This document shows, one piece after another, positions 1 to 8,354 of a stretch of DNA of 60,636 bases. The DNA comes from JACTOJ01 sp032335695 (GTDB lineage: Bacteria > Bacillota > Clostridia > Clostridiales > Clostridiaceae): positions 1 through 60,636 of the forward strand of contig NZ_JACTOJ010000027.1 in assembly GCF_032335695.1 (NCBI RefSeq), in the 5' to 3' direction. The notes beneath the pieces were generated by a model. That model saw only the letters and a list, made by a program, of their open reading frames with translations. It searched no databases and was not told the DNA's origin. The position numbers and the translations under genes are program-made. Each line of letters opens with the position of its first letter. Position 1 is the stretch's first letter.

Positions 1-1350
1 TGTTGCTAATGTAAGTTGGATATTAACTCTTGTCCATGTAATGGGTGCTAATTTTTGAGTAACTGTATTAGATGATGAGCCCGCGCCGATACGAAAGCTT
101 ACATTTGAACCGTTTTGAGATTTTACATAAACAGTTAATGTAAAAGTTGCTCCAGCGGATAATCCTCTAGCAGTTAAATAGGTATACCAATCATTTATTC
201 CAGTCGCTCCTGCGGTAGTTGCCGTTATTCTTAAAGAGTTATATGACCTTACTGTTGAACTAGAGTCTATTGCAATACTGTATCCACCTCTTGCAGCATA
301 GGCGGAATTTAGCTGAATAAAATCTGAACCAACTATATAATTTCTTACACCAATCTGCACATTATCAGTATAGTTAAATGAATCTTCTGGCGCAGGACTC
401 CATGTAGTAGCTTTGTCCCCTTCTTCCATCTTCAAATTGTCTACCCAATATACTGCATTTAGTTTAAATATTTCTATTCTTAAATAGCTTGCTGAAGCTA
501 CAAAGGTTTGAGAAAAATATGTCCATACTCCTGCTGGTATATCTGAGGCTCCATAGGTTTGTACTGTCCAATCGCTTCTAGCTATATTTATAGCCATAGC
601 ACTTATGGCAGTTTGAGAATATATCCAGCCGCTAATAGTATATTTTTTCCCACTAACAGTAGGAAGATTGCCATAAAATCCAGTTGAACTATTTGTGTAG
701 CTTGTTGTATCTATTTTAAGTGAGTAAATGCCTTCCTTGCTTACAGTATTGTCTACAGTAGATTTTGCACCATTAGCAGTTCCCCACCAAACTGGAGCAC
801 TATATTCAAATCCACTATTTTGTATTAAATTTCTGCAACCAATCTGCATACTCTCCAAAGCATTTAATCTAGTGCTATACTTTTGGTCTAAGTTAGGATA
901 TATGCTTGTAAATTGGTCATTCCAATTTTGTGTCTGTGATAAAGCAGAAGATAAAGCAGTGAATTCATTTGTGCTTTGGATAGCACTATCATTTCTAATA
1001 CCTTCTAACACATTAACTGTAAATGTCTTAGTGGTTAATATGCTGCTATCACTTCCGTATATTGCAAGTTCACATTCTAAAGCCCCCACTACCGCTAAAG
1101 CTTGGCTAGTAAGTTCTACAAGCACCTTACCATTTACGGCATCTTCTACCGTTACATTGTTGAATATAAGCTTGTTATCTGCTTTAACTGCAAATATTTT
1201 AACCGTATGGTTAGTTAAGTCCATAATCACCGAATTGCTATACAAAGTGAACTCTGTAAATCTACTCTTAGTATCATTCTGCTTAGCATCTATAGTCACA
1301 TTAACATTCTTGTCTATATCTAGATTAATTCTTTTTATATACTGCATCAT
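1..1350 (-). CDS. Phage baseplate upper / receptor-binding protein (BppU-like), partial
   Basis: This open frame starts at ATG 1350 (or 1347) behind a perfect AGGAGGTGAA site (1351-1360) and runs off the left edge, giving at least 450 codons. The first 110 residues read like a BppU N-terminal domain (MMQYIKRINLDIDKN, then KIFAVKADNK and LEGIRNDSA). Two modules follow that begin with IGCRNLIQNSGFE and IGVRNYIVGSDF, typical of jelly-roll carbohydrate-binding repeats in tail fibres (W-G-A-x-S pattern). It should sit at the tail tip and bind cell-surface sugars. It lies directly downstream of dit, as in lactococcal-type siphophages. The C-terminus is not visible. Confidence 0.72.
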   Translation of the reverse strand, partial: MMQYIKRINLDIDKNVNVTIDAKQNDTKSRFTEFTLYSNSVIMDLTNHTVKIFAVKADNKLIFNNVTVEDAVNGKVLVELTSQALAVVGALECELAIYGSDSSILTTKTFTVNVLEGIRNDSAIQSTNEFTALSSALSQTQNWNDQFTSIYPNLDQKYSTRLNALESMQIGCRNLIQNSGFEYSAPVWWGTANGAKSTVDNTVSKEGIYSLKIDTTSYTNSSTGFYGNLPTVSGKKYTISGWIYSQTAISAMAINIARSDWTVQTYGASDIPAGVWTYFSQTFVASASYLRIEIFKLNAVYWVDNLKMEEGDKATTWSPAPEDSFNYTDNVQIGVRNYIVGSDFIQLNSAYAARGGYSIAIDSSSTVRSYNSLRITATTAGATGINDWYTYLTARGLSAGATFTLTVYVKSQNGSNVSFRIGAGSSSNTVTQKLAPITWTRVNIQLTLAT

Positions 1351-1358
1351 TTCACCTC

Positions 1359-2057
1359 CTACAAATACACCCAATTAGGTGTAATTTCTATTTTACTTAC
1401 GTTTCCTGTCCATATTATAGAATTTTGTCCCTCCTGAAGCACTGGAAACTCTCCGCTCATCTGCTTATTACAATTAAAGCCGTCTTTGTAGCAATCCATT
1501 ATAGTAGAATCTATAATTATATAGCTGTCTACATTGGCTAAATCTATCTCTGTAGAATTTACAAATAAGGTTATATTGCCAGTACCGTAAACTTTTATGA
1601 TAGGCTTGCTTTCCCATGTTCCGAGGTTTAAAAGTGCACTTGGACTATTAGTTAAAATTATAGGGTTTAAGCCATCCTCCAGCCATCCGAATGGGTCTAC
1701 AGTAAATTTAACATTAAAGCTACCTTTATACTTCATGCTCCTAGCTATATCATCACATTCAATTTTTTTAATTTTATAGAAAACGTCTATATCGTCACTA
1801 AATTTTAATTTATTTCCTCTTAGCCACTTACTAATTAGCCTGCATTGCTGGGTAAAGTTATCTCTATTTACAAAATTAAAAGCGATAGTTATTTCTTTGT
1901 CTACCCACCGCCCTTTATCTCTTATTAAACTTCCATTCCTGCCCTCTATATCTATAGTTTCTGTGTCCCTTTGTACAACTGGTATATTTACTCTATTAAC
2001 TATTTTTAAGCCTAAATCTAGGCAGGATATATCATCTATTAAGCAAAAGTATTTCAT
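1359..2057 (-). CDS. Distal tail protein Dit (siphovirus tail component)
   Basis: The 232 residues show the Dit/Sipho_tail N-terminal signature: a short start (MKYFCLIDDISCLDLGL), then the double-strand motif around RDTETIDIEGRNGSL and a KEITIAFNF strand. Dit forms the hexameric hub joining the tail tube to the baseplate. The start at 2057 has GGAGGT 9 bases upstream, placed across the stop of the tape-measure gene, so the two are translationally linked. The next gene is the baseplate protein, which fits the role. Only the N-terminal domain is confidently recognised; the C-terminal half (galectin-like in relatives) is less characteristic. Confidence 0.85.
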   Translation of the reverse strand: MKYFCLIDDISCLDLGLKIVNRVNIPVVQRDTETIDIEGRNGSLIRDKGRWVDKEITIAFNFVNRDNFTQQCRLISKWLRGNKLKFSDDIDVFYKIKKIECDDIARSMKYKGSFNVKFTVDPFGWLEDGLNPIILTNSPSALLNLGTWESKPIIKVYGTGNITLFVNSTEIDLANVDSYIIIDSTIMDCYKDGFNCNKQMSGEFPVLQEGQNSIIWTGNVSKIEITPNWVYL

Positions 2058-2060
2058 ATT

Positions 2061-4505
2061 CTATCTACCTCCTCTGCTTAAATTATTAGCTCTAGTAGCA
2101 TTTAACAATTCCTTTTGGGTATATTTAAATGTCTTTTTAGCTATTATTTGTCCATCCATAGGCATTTCTATTGTAAGGTTTAAATCTCCACCTATACCAA
2201 TCTTATTGCTTAATTTCCCTGCCAACTCATCAATCCATCCTGTATTATTTTCAAGTGGCATTACAGCCTCTCGACCAGCTTCACCTACACCAATTACGCT
2301 TGGTTTATTAAATATACCACCTTTAGCGTACCAATCTACTCCTATGCTCGGCATACTTGGAGGTACTAGAGAAAATTCGCCAGTCATTTTAAAATGAGGC
2401 AATGGAATATGGACATTGAACATACTGGACACTTTTTCTCTTATCCAACTCCATAAGTTTCCAAAGAACTCCTTAATTTGATTCCAGTGTGTAATAATCT
2501 GAAGCGGAATACCTAGAAATGGAACAAACACCGTTAAAATATCCAATCCCCATTTACTCAGAAAATCTTTAATACCATTAAATATCCATAGAGCTGTTTC
2601 TTTAACTTTATTAAACGCTTCATTAACGCCATCTCTAAACCATCCAACTTTGTTATAAGCTAATATAAAAGCACCAACTAAAGCAGTAATACCAATAATA
2701 ATTAATGTTATAGGGTTCATGCTCATAACTAAATTTAAGGCAGCCTGCGCTAATGTTAAAGCACCTTCTGCTATGGTTGTAGCAACTATCTGTATCTTTG
2801 TAGCTATCCATGCTAATGCTTGCCTGCCTAGTTCCAGTGTCATTCTTGCCACATTTATAACGGCTTCGCCTATTCGTTTTCCAAAGTCAAGTACAGCTGT
2901 AGCTGCTTTTTTTATGCCATCTCCCATGTACATAGCTTTTATTTTCAAGGTGTCTAGTCCTGAGCCAAACACTTCCTGTGCTTTCTTAGCTATTGTAGTC
3001 GCTTTGTTGTATGTGTCCATAGCTGTTGTAATACCGTTTATAGTGCCTTTTACTCCGCTTAAAGTACCCCAAGCAATTCCTATGCCAAGTATTATATTTT
3101 TAGTTGCTTCGCCATGATTTGCAATAAAATTGAACAAGTCCTTTACTATTGGCATAAAAACTGAGCCTAGTTCCTTACCTACTTGAATTGAACTTTGAAT
3201 AAATTTATCTATTTGTGTTTTATGTTCTTTAATTTGTACAGTGAGGTCTTGAAATAACTGAATAAGCGGAGGTAAAATCTGTTGAACCAGTGGAATTAAT
3301 GATTTTGCCATTACTCCACCAGTAGCAGCCACTTGCATTTTTAACACTTTTAATTGTTCTTCTGTTTCATGTGCCTGTGCGGGGTCTATCCCAATGCCTT
3401 TTACTTTACTGGCTTCTTCCTTCGCTTCTGTATACTGCTCTAATAGCGGAACTAACTGAGCACCTTTTGCCCCTAGAACATCCGCAACGAAAGCTTCATC
3501 ATTTCCTGAATCAGCGGCTTTTTTATAAGCATCACTTAATCTTTGTAATTGTTCATTTATAGGAAGAAACTTTCCTTGAGAATCTGTTAAGGTAATTCCA
3601 TATTTCTGCAAAGTTGCTGTATTTGCTCCTACAGCTTCATCACTTTCTTTTAATTTAGAAGAGTATTCATCATTTTCTTTTTTTAAATCCTCAATTTTCT
3701 TTTTTACATCATCAGTAACTTTTTTTGTTTTTTCTAATGTAGCTATTTTTTCATTATTTTTTTGGATTGCTTCTTCAATTTTTTGATTACTCTTATCCTC
3801 AGAATCACCAGCTTTACCAATAGATTTATCCAAATTAGTTATTGTACTTATCAAAGGCTTTGCATCAGTGCCTGTAATACTTAATATCCTATTTAATTGC
3901 GTAGCCTCAGCTGTACTTAAATGCATTTTTTGACTTAGTAAATAAGCTTTATCTCCTGCTTCTATAGCACTTTCTGTAAACTTTACCAATCCAAATCCAC
4001 CAGCTAATGCTGCACTAAATCCAACTATAGCATTTTTAACATTAAGTATTTTATTTTTAGTATTATCAACGCTCGTGCCAGCCTTCTCAAAAGCATTTTT
4101 AAAATCTATCTTTTTACTTTCATTACTTGTTTTAGCTAATTCAGTATCTACATTTTTTAATTCGCTTTGCATTTTAGCTAAATAAGCTACTGCATTATTA
4201 ACTTTAGTTCCTGCGCTTTGAGTCGCATTACTAAATTCTCCAGTTTCAGTTTTAGCCTTTAAATACCCATCTTGTAACTGCTGTATTTTAGCTTTTTGCA
4301 ATTCGATTGCTTTGTTAAGATACTCAGATTTATTTTTCAATCCATCTGTATCGCTGCCAAAACCTTTTATACTTGCAGAAGATGCTTTAAATTCACTTTG
4401 TAATAACCCCATAGCTTTATTAATTCTGCCTATGCCCTGTGTGAATAAATCATCAGTTATTCCAACCTTTACGGTCATACCTTGCAATTCTTCATTTCCT
4501 GCCAT
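2061..4505 (-). CDS. Tail tape measure protein
   Basis: With 814 residues this is the longest structural gene, as expected for the protein that sets tail length. The first ~150 residues are coiled coil (QLQDGYLKAKTETGEF). A hydrophobic stretch follows near 158-176, with the TP901-type core around LSQKMHLSTAEATQLNRI. There is a second charged coiled coil near 230-290 and strongly hydrophobic segments around 595-620 (PITLIIIGITALVGAFILAY). The C-terminus contains GVGEAGREAVMPLE, a common tape-measure end motif (the ~GEAGPEAVIPL type). It lies downstream of the frameshifted chaperone and upstream of dit. Start ATG 4505 has GTGAGGTGAGAG upstream. Confidence 0.93.
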   Translation of the reverse strand: MAGNEELQGMTVKVGITDDLFTQGIGRINKAMGLLQSEFKASSASIKGFGSDTDGLKNKSEYLNKAIELQKAKIQQLQDGYLKAKTETGEFSNATQSAGTKVNNAVAYLAKMQSELKNVDTELAKTSNESKKIDFKNAFEKAGTSVDNTKNKILNVKNAIVGFSAALAGGFGLVKFTESAIEAGDKAYLLSQKMHLSTAEATQLNRILSITGTDAKPLISTITNLDKSIGKAGDSEDKSNQKIEEAIQKNNEKIATLEKTKKVTDDVKKKIEDLKKENDEYSSKLKESDEAVGANTATLQKYGITLTDSQGKFLPINEQLQRLSDAYKKAADSGNDEAFVADVLGAKGAQLVPLLEQYTEAKEEASKVKGIGIDPAQAHETEEQLKVLKMQVAATGGVMAKSLIPLVQQILPPLIQLFQDLTVQIKEHKTQIDKFIQSSIQVGKELGSVFMPIVKDLFNFIANHGEATKNIILGIGIAWGTLSGVKGTINGITTAMDTYNKATTIAKKAQEVFGSGLDTLKIKAMYMGDGIKKAATAVLDFGKRIGEAVINVARMTLELGRQALAWIATKIQIVATTIAEGALTLAQAALNLVMSMNPITLIIIGITALVGAFILAYNKVGWFRDGVNEAFNKVKETALWIFNGIKDFLSKWGLDILTVFVPFLGIPLQIITHWNQIKEFFGNLWSWIREKVSSMFNVHIPLPHFKMTGEFSLVPPSMPSIGVDWYAKGGIFNKPSVIGVGEAGREAVMPLENNTGWIDELAGKLSNKIGIGGDLNLTIEMPMDGQIIAKKTFKYTQKELLNATRANNLSRGGR

Positions 4506-4521
4506 ACTCTCACCTCACTTT

Positions 4522-5087
4522 CTAGAAAATAATATCGTCTATATAGCCTTTTTCTTCTTCATTTTTTATTCCGTTGACTTCACAATGTATCTCGTATAAT
4601 GCGTTCAATTTTTTAGGGGTAGATTTCCAAAAACTTTCTTCAGAAAATCCTAATAAAGTAGTCCATATATACAAAAGCCAAGCCCAATCCCAATTATCAG
4701 ATTCAGCTTGGCTTTCTATTCCCCCAAATTTTCTGTTTCATCATCTTTTTTTTCAGGCATTGTATCAAATAATGCTTTACCAAGTTTTCCAACAATATCA
4801 TTCAAAAACTCTTTATTCATCATTTTACCGACTTGCTTAAGAGTTATATTTTCGTCCTCTTGCCTTACAATTCCGTATATTAATGCTCTTATGGCTTTTA
4901 CTTTTGTATTTGCCAAATCATCAAGGATTTTTGGCATATTTGCATCATCACCATATATTTCTTCCATTTCACTAAAAACATTAAAATCTATATCAATTTT
5001 ATATTCTTTATTTCCTAACTTAAATGTTTCAAAACTTGCTTTCTTTAAATCTTTAGCCTTAATATTAGCCATATTATCATCCTCCAA
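4522..5087 (-). CDS. Tail assembly chaperone, long form made by -1 frameshift (gpGT-like)
   Basis: Ribosomes that slip -1 at 4722-4728 leave the short frame after codon 122 and read 66 more residues, starting GIESQAESDNWDWAW and ending DDIIF, to TAG 4522-4524 (188 residues in all). The extension contains FWKSTPKKLNALYE, matching the T-domain pattern of Gram-positive siphophage chaperones (FW-x-S/T-P-x-K/R-L). In lambda and relatives the short form coats the tape measure and the fused T domain recruits tail-tube subunits. The extension has no start codon or ribosome site of its own, which supports frameshift expression over an independent gene. Confidence 0.85.
4674..4728 (-). promoter_or_regulatory. 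Programmed -1 ribosomal frameshift signal
   Basis: Reading the minus strand, the slippery heptamer T TTG GGG is at 4728-4722 and is in phase with the chaperone frame. Six bases later, AAAGCCAAGC (4715-4706) can pair perfectly over 10 bp with GCTTGGCTTT (4683-4674), leaving a 22-base loop. Heptamer, short spacer and stable stem form the classic -1 frameshift layout, and the -1 frame beyond it encodes the conserved T domain. The zero-frame stop lies in the spacer. Confidence 0.87.
4716..5087 (-). CDS. Tail assembly chaperone, short form (gpG-like)
   Basis: This 123-residue acidic protein lies between the major tail protein and the tape measure, the invariant chaperone position. Residues ~10-110 (FKLGNKEYKIDIDFNVFSEMEE, then LIYGIVRQEDENITLKQVGKMM) fit the tail-chaperone family. 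The ORF is closed by TAG 4716 immediately after the slippery site. The alternative start MANIKAKDL, four codons in at 5072, is also possible. It should act in the cytoplasm during tail assembly and be absent from the virion. Confidence 0.82.
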   Translation of the reverse strand: MEDDNMANIKAKDLKKASFETFKLGNKEYKIDIDFNVFSEMEEIYGDDANMPKILDDLANTKVKAIRALIYGIVRQEDENITLKQVGKMMNKEFLNDIVGKLGKALFDTMPEKKDDETENLGE

Positions 5088-5107
5088 ATTATATTTTTAT
5101 TAAAATA

Positions 5108-5130
5108 TAGAGTAGGGAAAACCTACTCTA
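5108..5130 (-). terminator. Terminator-like hairpin after the major tail protein gene
   Basis: TAGAGTAGG and CCTACTCTA form a perfect 9-bp stem with a 5-base loop. On the minus strand it is followed by an AT-rich tract (ATATTTTAATAAAAA). It overlaps the major tail protein stop. It probably gives partial termination, so the tube protein is made in excess over downstream tail genes. Confidence 0.6.
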
Positions 5131-5700
5131 TGGCTGTGCTACTGGTATAGTTGGTACTGTAGTTAACCAACTAGCTAATGCAGTTACATCTGTAACATTA
5201 GCATCTTCATCTCCTATAAGTCTCCAGTTTCCGTCAAAATCTCTAGCCATAAATGTACCTTTTATGGTTGCAGTCTGAGATTTTACTTTGTCTGCCTGTG
5301 TTTCAAAGTTATCTGCTGTTAATTCAAATTTACCTTTGAATAATGCCACATATCTATATTTTCCATTAGCTTTCTTAGAACGAAATGCCATATAAACATA
5401 TGGAGCAATATCGTCTTTATTTTCAATCAAAATGCCATTTACAACTTTTGAACCCTGTAGAAATGCTCTAGTTTCCAACGATAATTGATTTAATTCTATT
5501 TCTACATCTACACTTGTAAATTGAGATACTATATCTTCAACATTATCATCTGAATATTCTGTTTCTGTATCTGATTTAGGAGTTATCTTGGCAGATAATG
5601 TCCTCTCATATTTTTTTACCGTATCATATGTAGCACCTGCTAAAACATCAGTTAACATTTTTGCAAAACTAACATCTTTTAAACCTATTTGTCTACTCAT
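5128..5700 (-). CDS. Major tail (tube) protein, phi13-type
   Basis: The 190-residue protein starts MSRQIGLKDVSFAKML and has the layout of the phi13-type major tail protein family: an early strand pair (YERTLSAKITPKSDTETEYSDDN), VDVEIELNQLS, then YVYMAFRSKKANGKYRYVALFKGKFELTADNFETQ and a C-terminal strand (TIKGTFMARDFDGNW). It polymerises as hexamer rings to form the non-contractile tail tube. A terminator-like hairpin follows and the frameshifted chaperone is next, the usual order. Start ATG 5700 is preceded by AGGAAGGATGA. Confidence 0.9.
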   Translation of the reverse strand: MSRQIGLKDVSFAKMLTDVLAGATYDTVKKYERTLSAKITPKSDTETEYSDDNVEDIVSQFTSVDVEIELNQLSLETRAFLQGSKVVNGILIENKDDIAPYVYMAFRSKKANGKYRYVALFKGKFELTADNFETQADKVKSQTATIKGTFMARDFDGNWRLIGDEDANVTDVTALASWLTTVPTIPVAQP

Positions 5701-5722
5701 AAATTATCATCCTTCCTATTTT

Positions 5723-6109
5723 CTATTCTTCATTTAAGCCATTTTGTATAGCTTGTTTTATTTTTTCTAATATTTGTCCTTTATTTTTTTCATAAGCTGG
5801 CTTCAGAAATGGTCGTGGAAGTCTTTTGCTATCTCCATACTCTACATACCAGCTATAATTAGCTTTTTTATCTATATCTCCAACCCAAACAAATTTACCA
5901 TCTTTGTTTTTCTTTACCTTGCTTATTTTTAAGCTCTCTCTGAGCTTTCCAGTTCTGTCTTCAAAAGCTTTTGTGTTTTTAGCATCTGTTAATATTGGTT
6001 GTGCAGCTTCTACCAACGCATTATCTTGTATATTCACACCATTTTTGCCCATATTCGCAAGCTTATTTAGTAAACTTTCTAATCCTTCTACCTCAAAATC
6101 AGCACTCAA
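5723..6109 (-). CDS. HK97 gp10-type head-tail / tail completion protein
   Basis: The 128-residue protein matches the HK97-gp10 family: an N-terminal helix (VEGLESLLNKLANMG), then AQPILTDAKNTKAFEDRTGKLRESLK, WVGDIDKKANYSWYVEYGDSKRLPRPFLKPAYE and a C-terminal helix. The phrase Y-x-x-x-V-E-Y-G followed by P-R-P-F-L-K-P-A is the hallmark. The start overlaps the previous gene by 4 bases (ATGA), indicating coupling. It acts at the head-tail joint or in tail completion. Confidence 0.88.
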   Translation of the reverse strand: MSADFEVEGLESLLNKLANMGKNGVNIQDNALVEAAQPILTDAKNTKAFEDRTGKLRESLKISKVKKNKDGKFVWVGDIDKKANYSWYVEYGDSKRLPRPFLKPAYEKNKGQILEKIKQAIQNGLNEE

Positions 6110-6459
6110 CTTTCAATCACATCCTGTATGTAAAACCTTAAAGCCTTATGGAATAATTTTGTATCAGGCTCATAAAAATCTTGTCCCTGTTCATATGTGC
6201 AATTTTCAATAGTTTTCATAGCATTTTTTATTGTAACTTTTAAATCTTCTACATTTTCGTGGCTCCAAATGTCAACTTGCACATAATAAATAACAGATTC
6301 TGCTTCATCATCTGCAAAATCCGTTTCATTATCATTTAACTGTATAAAAGTAACATGAGTATCATTTATATTGGAATCATACCAACCATAAAAACTTTGG
6401 ATATTTAAAGGTGTTAATACATTAGATAATACCGTGTCAATTGTTTGTATAATATCCAT
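6106..6459 (-). CDS. Tail terminator / minor tail protein
   Basis: The 117-residue protein sits between the gp10-type protein and the head-closure protein, the place normally taken by the tail terminator (gp17/DUF3168-like). Its pattern fits this: a short N-terminal helix (IIQTIDTVLSNVLTPLNI), a FYGWYDSNINDTHVTFIQLND strand pair, then YYVQVDIWSHENVEDLKVTIKNAMK and a C-terminal strand (KALRFYIQDVIES). The residues V-Q-V-D-I-W followed by a helix are typical. It starts directly beside the stop of the head-closure gene. Family assignment is by position and fold pattern, not by a diagnostic motif. Confidence 0.7.
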   Translation of the reverse strand: MDIIQTIDTVLSNVLTPLNIQSFYGWYDSNINDTHVTFIQLNDNETDFADDEAESVIYYVQVDIWSHENVEDLKVTIKNAMKTIENCTYEQGQDFYEPDTKLFHKALRFYIQDVIES

Positions 6460-6795
6460 TTACAACACCTCCTGAGCCTTGATTACAATCTTTTCCTTAT
6501 TGTAGCTAAAATAATCTACAGCTATAATATTAAAATTTCTATTGCTCCAAACTACCCTATATTCTTTGGTATTCAAATTATCTAAGGCTTTGGTGTACCT
6601 TACAGTAAATTGCATAATGTTTTGAAGCTGTATTTCCAAAGCTTTATATAGCTCTGTGCCGTAAAGACTATTTACAGAGCACCAGCAAGTATAATAATCA
6701 TCCCATGTATCTATGGGAACACCTTTATCCTTTATAATATTTCTTTTCTGTATATTAATCCTTTGATTAAAACCATTAATATTAAGCATCTGCAT
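6460..6795 (-). CDS. Head closure protein (SPP1 gp16-like)
   Basis: The core NINGFNQRINIQKRNIIKDK ... DTWDDYYTCWCSVNSLYGTELY ... FTVRYTKALDNLNTKEYRVVW ... FNIIAVDYF matches the phage head-tail joining family (R-I-x-I-Q-K, W-x-x-x-Y-x-x-W, T-V-R-Y). It closes the portal after packaging. The frame is open to 6831, but ATG 6795 (MQMLNINGF) or 6789 fits the family length and lies at the end of the preceding connector gene, overlapping it slightly. The 12 or 14 upstream codons are unlikely to be translated. Confidence 0.82.
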   Translation of the reverse strand: MQMLNINGFNQRINIQKRNIIKDKGVPIDTWDDYYTCWCSVNSLYGTELYKALEIQLQNIMQFTVRYTKALDNLNTKEYRVVWSNRNFNIIAVDYFSYNKEKIVIKAQEVL

Positions 6796-7066
6796 CACCC
6801 ACAAGAGATAATATAAGAAATATACTCTCAATTATTTTATCCTTTTGCATATTGCCGTCTATATATTGGCTTTTATTACCATACATATCGTTTACCAATT
6901 TATACATAGCTAAATCAGCCAATTTCAGTAACTTAACATCTGTTTTATAAGCTATACCACAGCAACTATCCAAATATATTTGTACTGTATCAATAAGGCT
7001 TTGTATATAAATATCATCATCGCTATAATCAACTCTAAGATAATTTTTAGCATCTTCTAAAGTCAT
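6782..7066 (-). CDS. Head-tail connector protein (gp6/gp15-like)
   Basis: The start MTLEDAKNYLRVDYSDDDIYIQ is the standard opening of the phage gp6-like connector family (L-x-x-x-K-x-Y-L-R-V-D, D-D-D). It is followed by LIDTVQIYLDSCCGIAY and a helical remainder, 94 residues in all. It binds under the portal as the first adaptor ring. It follows the capsid gene after a terminator-like hairpin and overlaps the head-closure gene. Confidence 0.9.
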   Translation of the reverse strand: MTLEDAKNYLRVDYSDDDIYIQSLIDTVQIYLDSCCGIAYKTDVKLLKLADLAMYKLVNDMYGNKSQYIDGNMQKDKIIESIFLILSLVGDADA

Positions 7067-7094
7067 GCAATCACTTCCCTTCTTTAATTTTTAC

Positions 7095-7122
7095 TTAAAA
7101 AATAGAAGGGATTTAACCCTTC
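7095..7122 (-). terminator. Terminator-like hairpin after the major capsid gene
   Basis: GAAGGG (7105-7110) and CCCTTC (7117-7122), with 6 bases between, form a stem whose minus-strand 3' side is followed by TATTTTTTAAG. It lies just past the capsid stop and probably terminates part of the late transcripts, favouring capsid over connectors. Confidence 0.62.
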
Positions 7123-7124
7123 AT

Positions 7125-8270
7125 TTAAGCAGACTTTACTTTTAATACTGCTAACTTTTGATTGTCTTGTATATCGCTATCAACTTCGATATAAGCACAT
7201 ACGCCTGTTGCATACTGTGTAGCATACTTCTCAGTTAAAATAGTGGTCTGTATATTAGAAGTTAATTTCATTGCCAAGCCGCTCATATCTCCAAATACTA
7301 TTGCTTTATTTCCTGCTGCTACAACTGGCATATTTTCAGATGTGTATACAGGATGTCCAAGCAAAGAATAAGAAGATGGAGATGTTAAATCCTTTTGAAG
7401 AATATATTCTCCTTGAGTATTTTTTATTTTCTTTAATGCTGTTCTGGTAGTCTTATGCATAATAAAGCAAGCATTAGGTAAATAAAGGTCTGGTATCTTA
7501 GCTTCAAGGTCAAAAATATCATCAAAAGAAATCGTTACTCCAGCAGAATCCATTGTTTGTGATGCCGCTAATACACCTGTCATTTTTTCATCAGTACCAA
7601 CTAGCAATTCATGTTCAAGAAATTGAGCTATCTTCTTTGCAACTTCATTAATTACAAAATTTGTTACATCAAAATCAGATTTATTTATTAAAGATTTAGA
7701 TACTTTAGCAAGTACACCAACTATAAAACTTTGCAACTTAATAGTAGTAAACTTACCAGTACCTTCTGTAAGTTCAGTAAATTCGTCGATATATGCAGCA
7801 GATATAGATGAATTAGTTTCATCGTATCTTGGCAACACTAAATCACCAGATATGTTATAAACAGTTACTAAATTGTAAATAGGTGATAATTCCTTAACCT
7901 TTTCAAGTATCTTATTTGAAATAGAAGTAGGTATTATTCCACCATTATCTCCTGCACTTAATGCTCTATTTTCTCCTCTAACAAATGCAGCAAAACTTCT
8001 TGCTTCTTCTGCTGTTATGTCCTTCTTTTCTGTGTTTTCCATCTCCTTAACATCCTTTCTTTCTTCTATTTCTTTATTATCTTTTTCAGCTTGTGCTTCT
8101 AAATCTCTTTTTTCTTCTGCTTCAAGCTCTTCTGTCATTTTTAACTTCTTTTCTAATTCTCTCTTTTCAGTCTTTACCTTTTCAGCCTCATCGAGCTTGT
8201 TTTCATCCAAAAACTTTCTCATTTCTACCTTTTTAGCTTCCATAGCCTGTCTTATTTCTACACTATTCAT
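7125..8270 (-). CDS. Major capsid protein, HK97 fold
   Basis: I place the start at ATG 8270 (MNSVEIRQAMEAKKVEM, 381 residues) because GTGAGGA lies 8 bases upstream; the frame is open to 8291 without a ribosome site. Residues ~1-95 are a highly charged coiled coil, the delta/scaffold domain that the neighbouring protease removes. The mature part begins near AFVRGENRALSAGDNGG and shows the HK97 pattern: GGIIPTSISNKILEKVKE, SPIYNLVTVYNISGDLVLP, LLVGTDEKMTGVL, CFIMHKTTRTALKKIK and LLGHPVYTSENMP. It forms the icosahedral shell. Confidence 0.95.
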   Translation of the reverse strand: MNSVEIRQAMEAKKVEMRKFLDENKLDEAEKVKTEKRELEKKLKMTEELEAEEKRDLEAQAEKDNKEIEERKDVKEMENTEKKDITAEEARSFAAFVRGENRALSAGDNGGIIPTSISNKILEKVKELSPIYNLVTVYNISGDLVLPRYDETNSSISAAYIDEFTELTEGTGKFTTIKLQSFIVGVLAKVSKSLINKSDFDVTNFVINEVAKKIAQFLEHELLVGTDEKMTGVLAASQTMDSAGVTISFDDIFDLEAKIPDLYLPNACFIMHKTTRTALKKIKNTQGEYILQKDLTSPSSYSLLGHPVYTSENMPVVAAGNKAIVFGDMSGLAMKLTSNIQTTILTEKYATQYATGVCAYIEVDSDIQDNQKLAVLKVKSA

Positions 8271-8327
8271 ATTAAAAATCCTCACTTTCATTATTTGTTA
8301 ATATTTTTTATTAATTAATTTTGAATA

Positions 8328-8354
8328 TAAAAAAAGAACTATAATTCAAGTTCT
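8328..8354 (-). terminator. Weak terminator-like hairpin at the protease gene end
   Basis: AGAACT (8335-8340) pairs with AGTTCT (8349-8354). On the minus strand the stem runs directly into TTTTTTTAT. It includes the last codons of the protease gene and may reduce read-through into the capsid gene, or act with a capsid promoter that I could not identify. Confidence 0.4.

Noticed and set aside
728..1378. 216-codon plus-strand frame opposite the baseplate gene
   Set aside because: The minus strand carries a recognisable protein through the whole stretch with an ideal ribosome site; this frame is its shadow.
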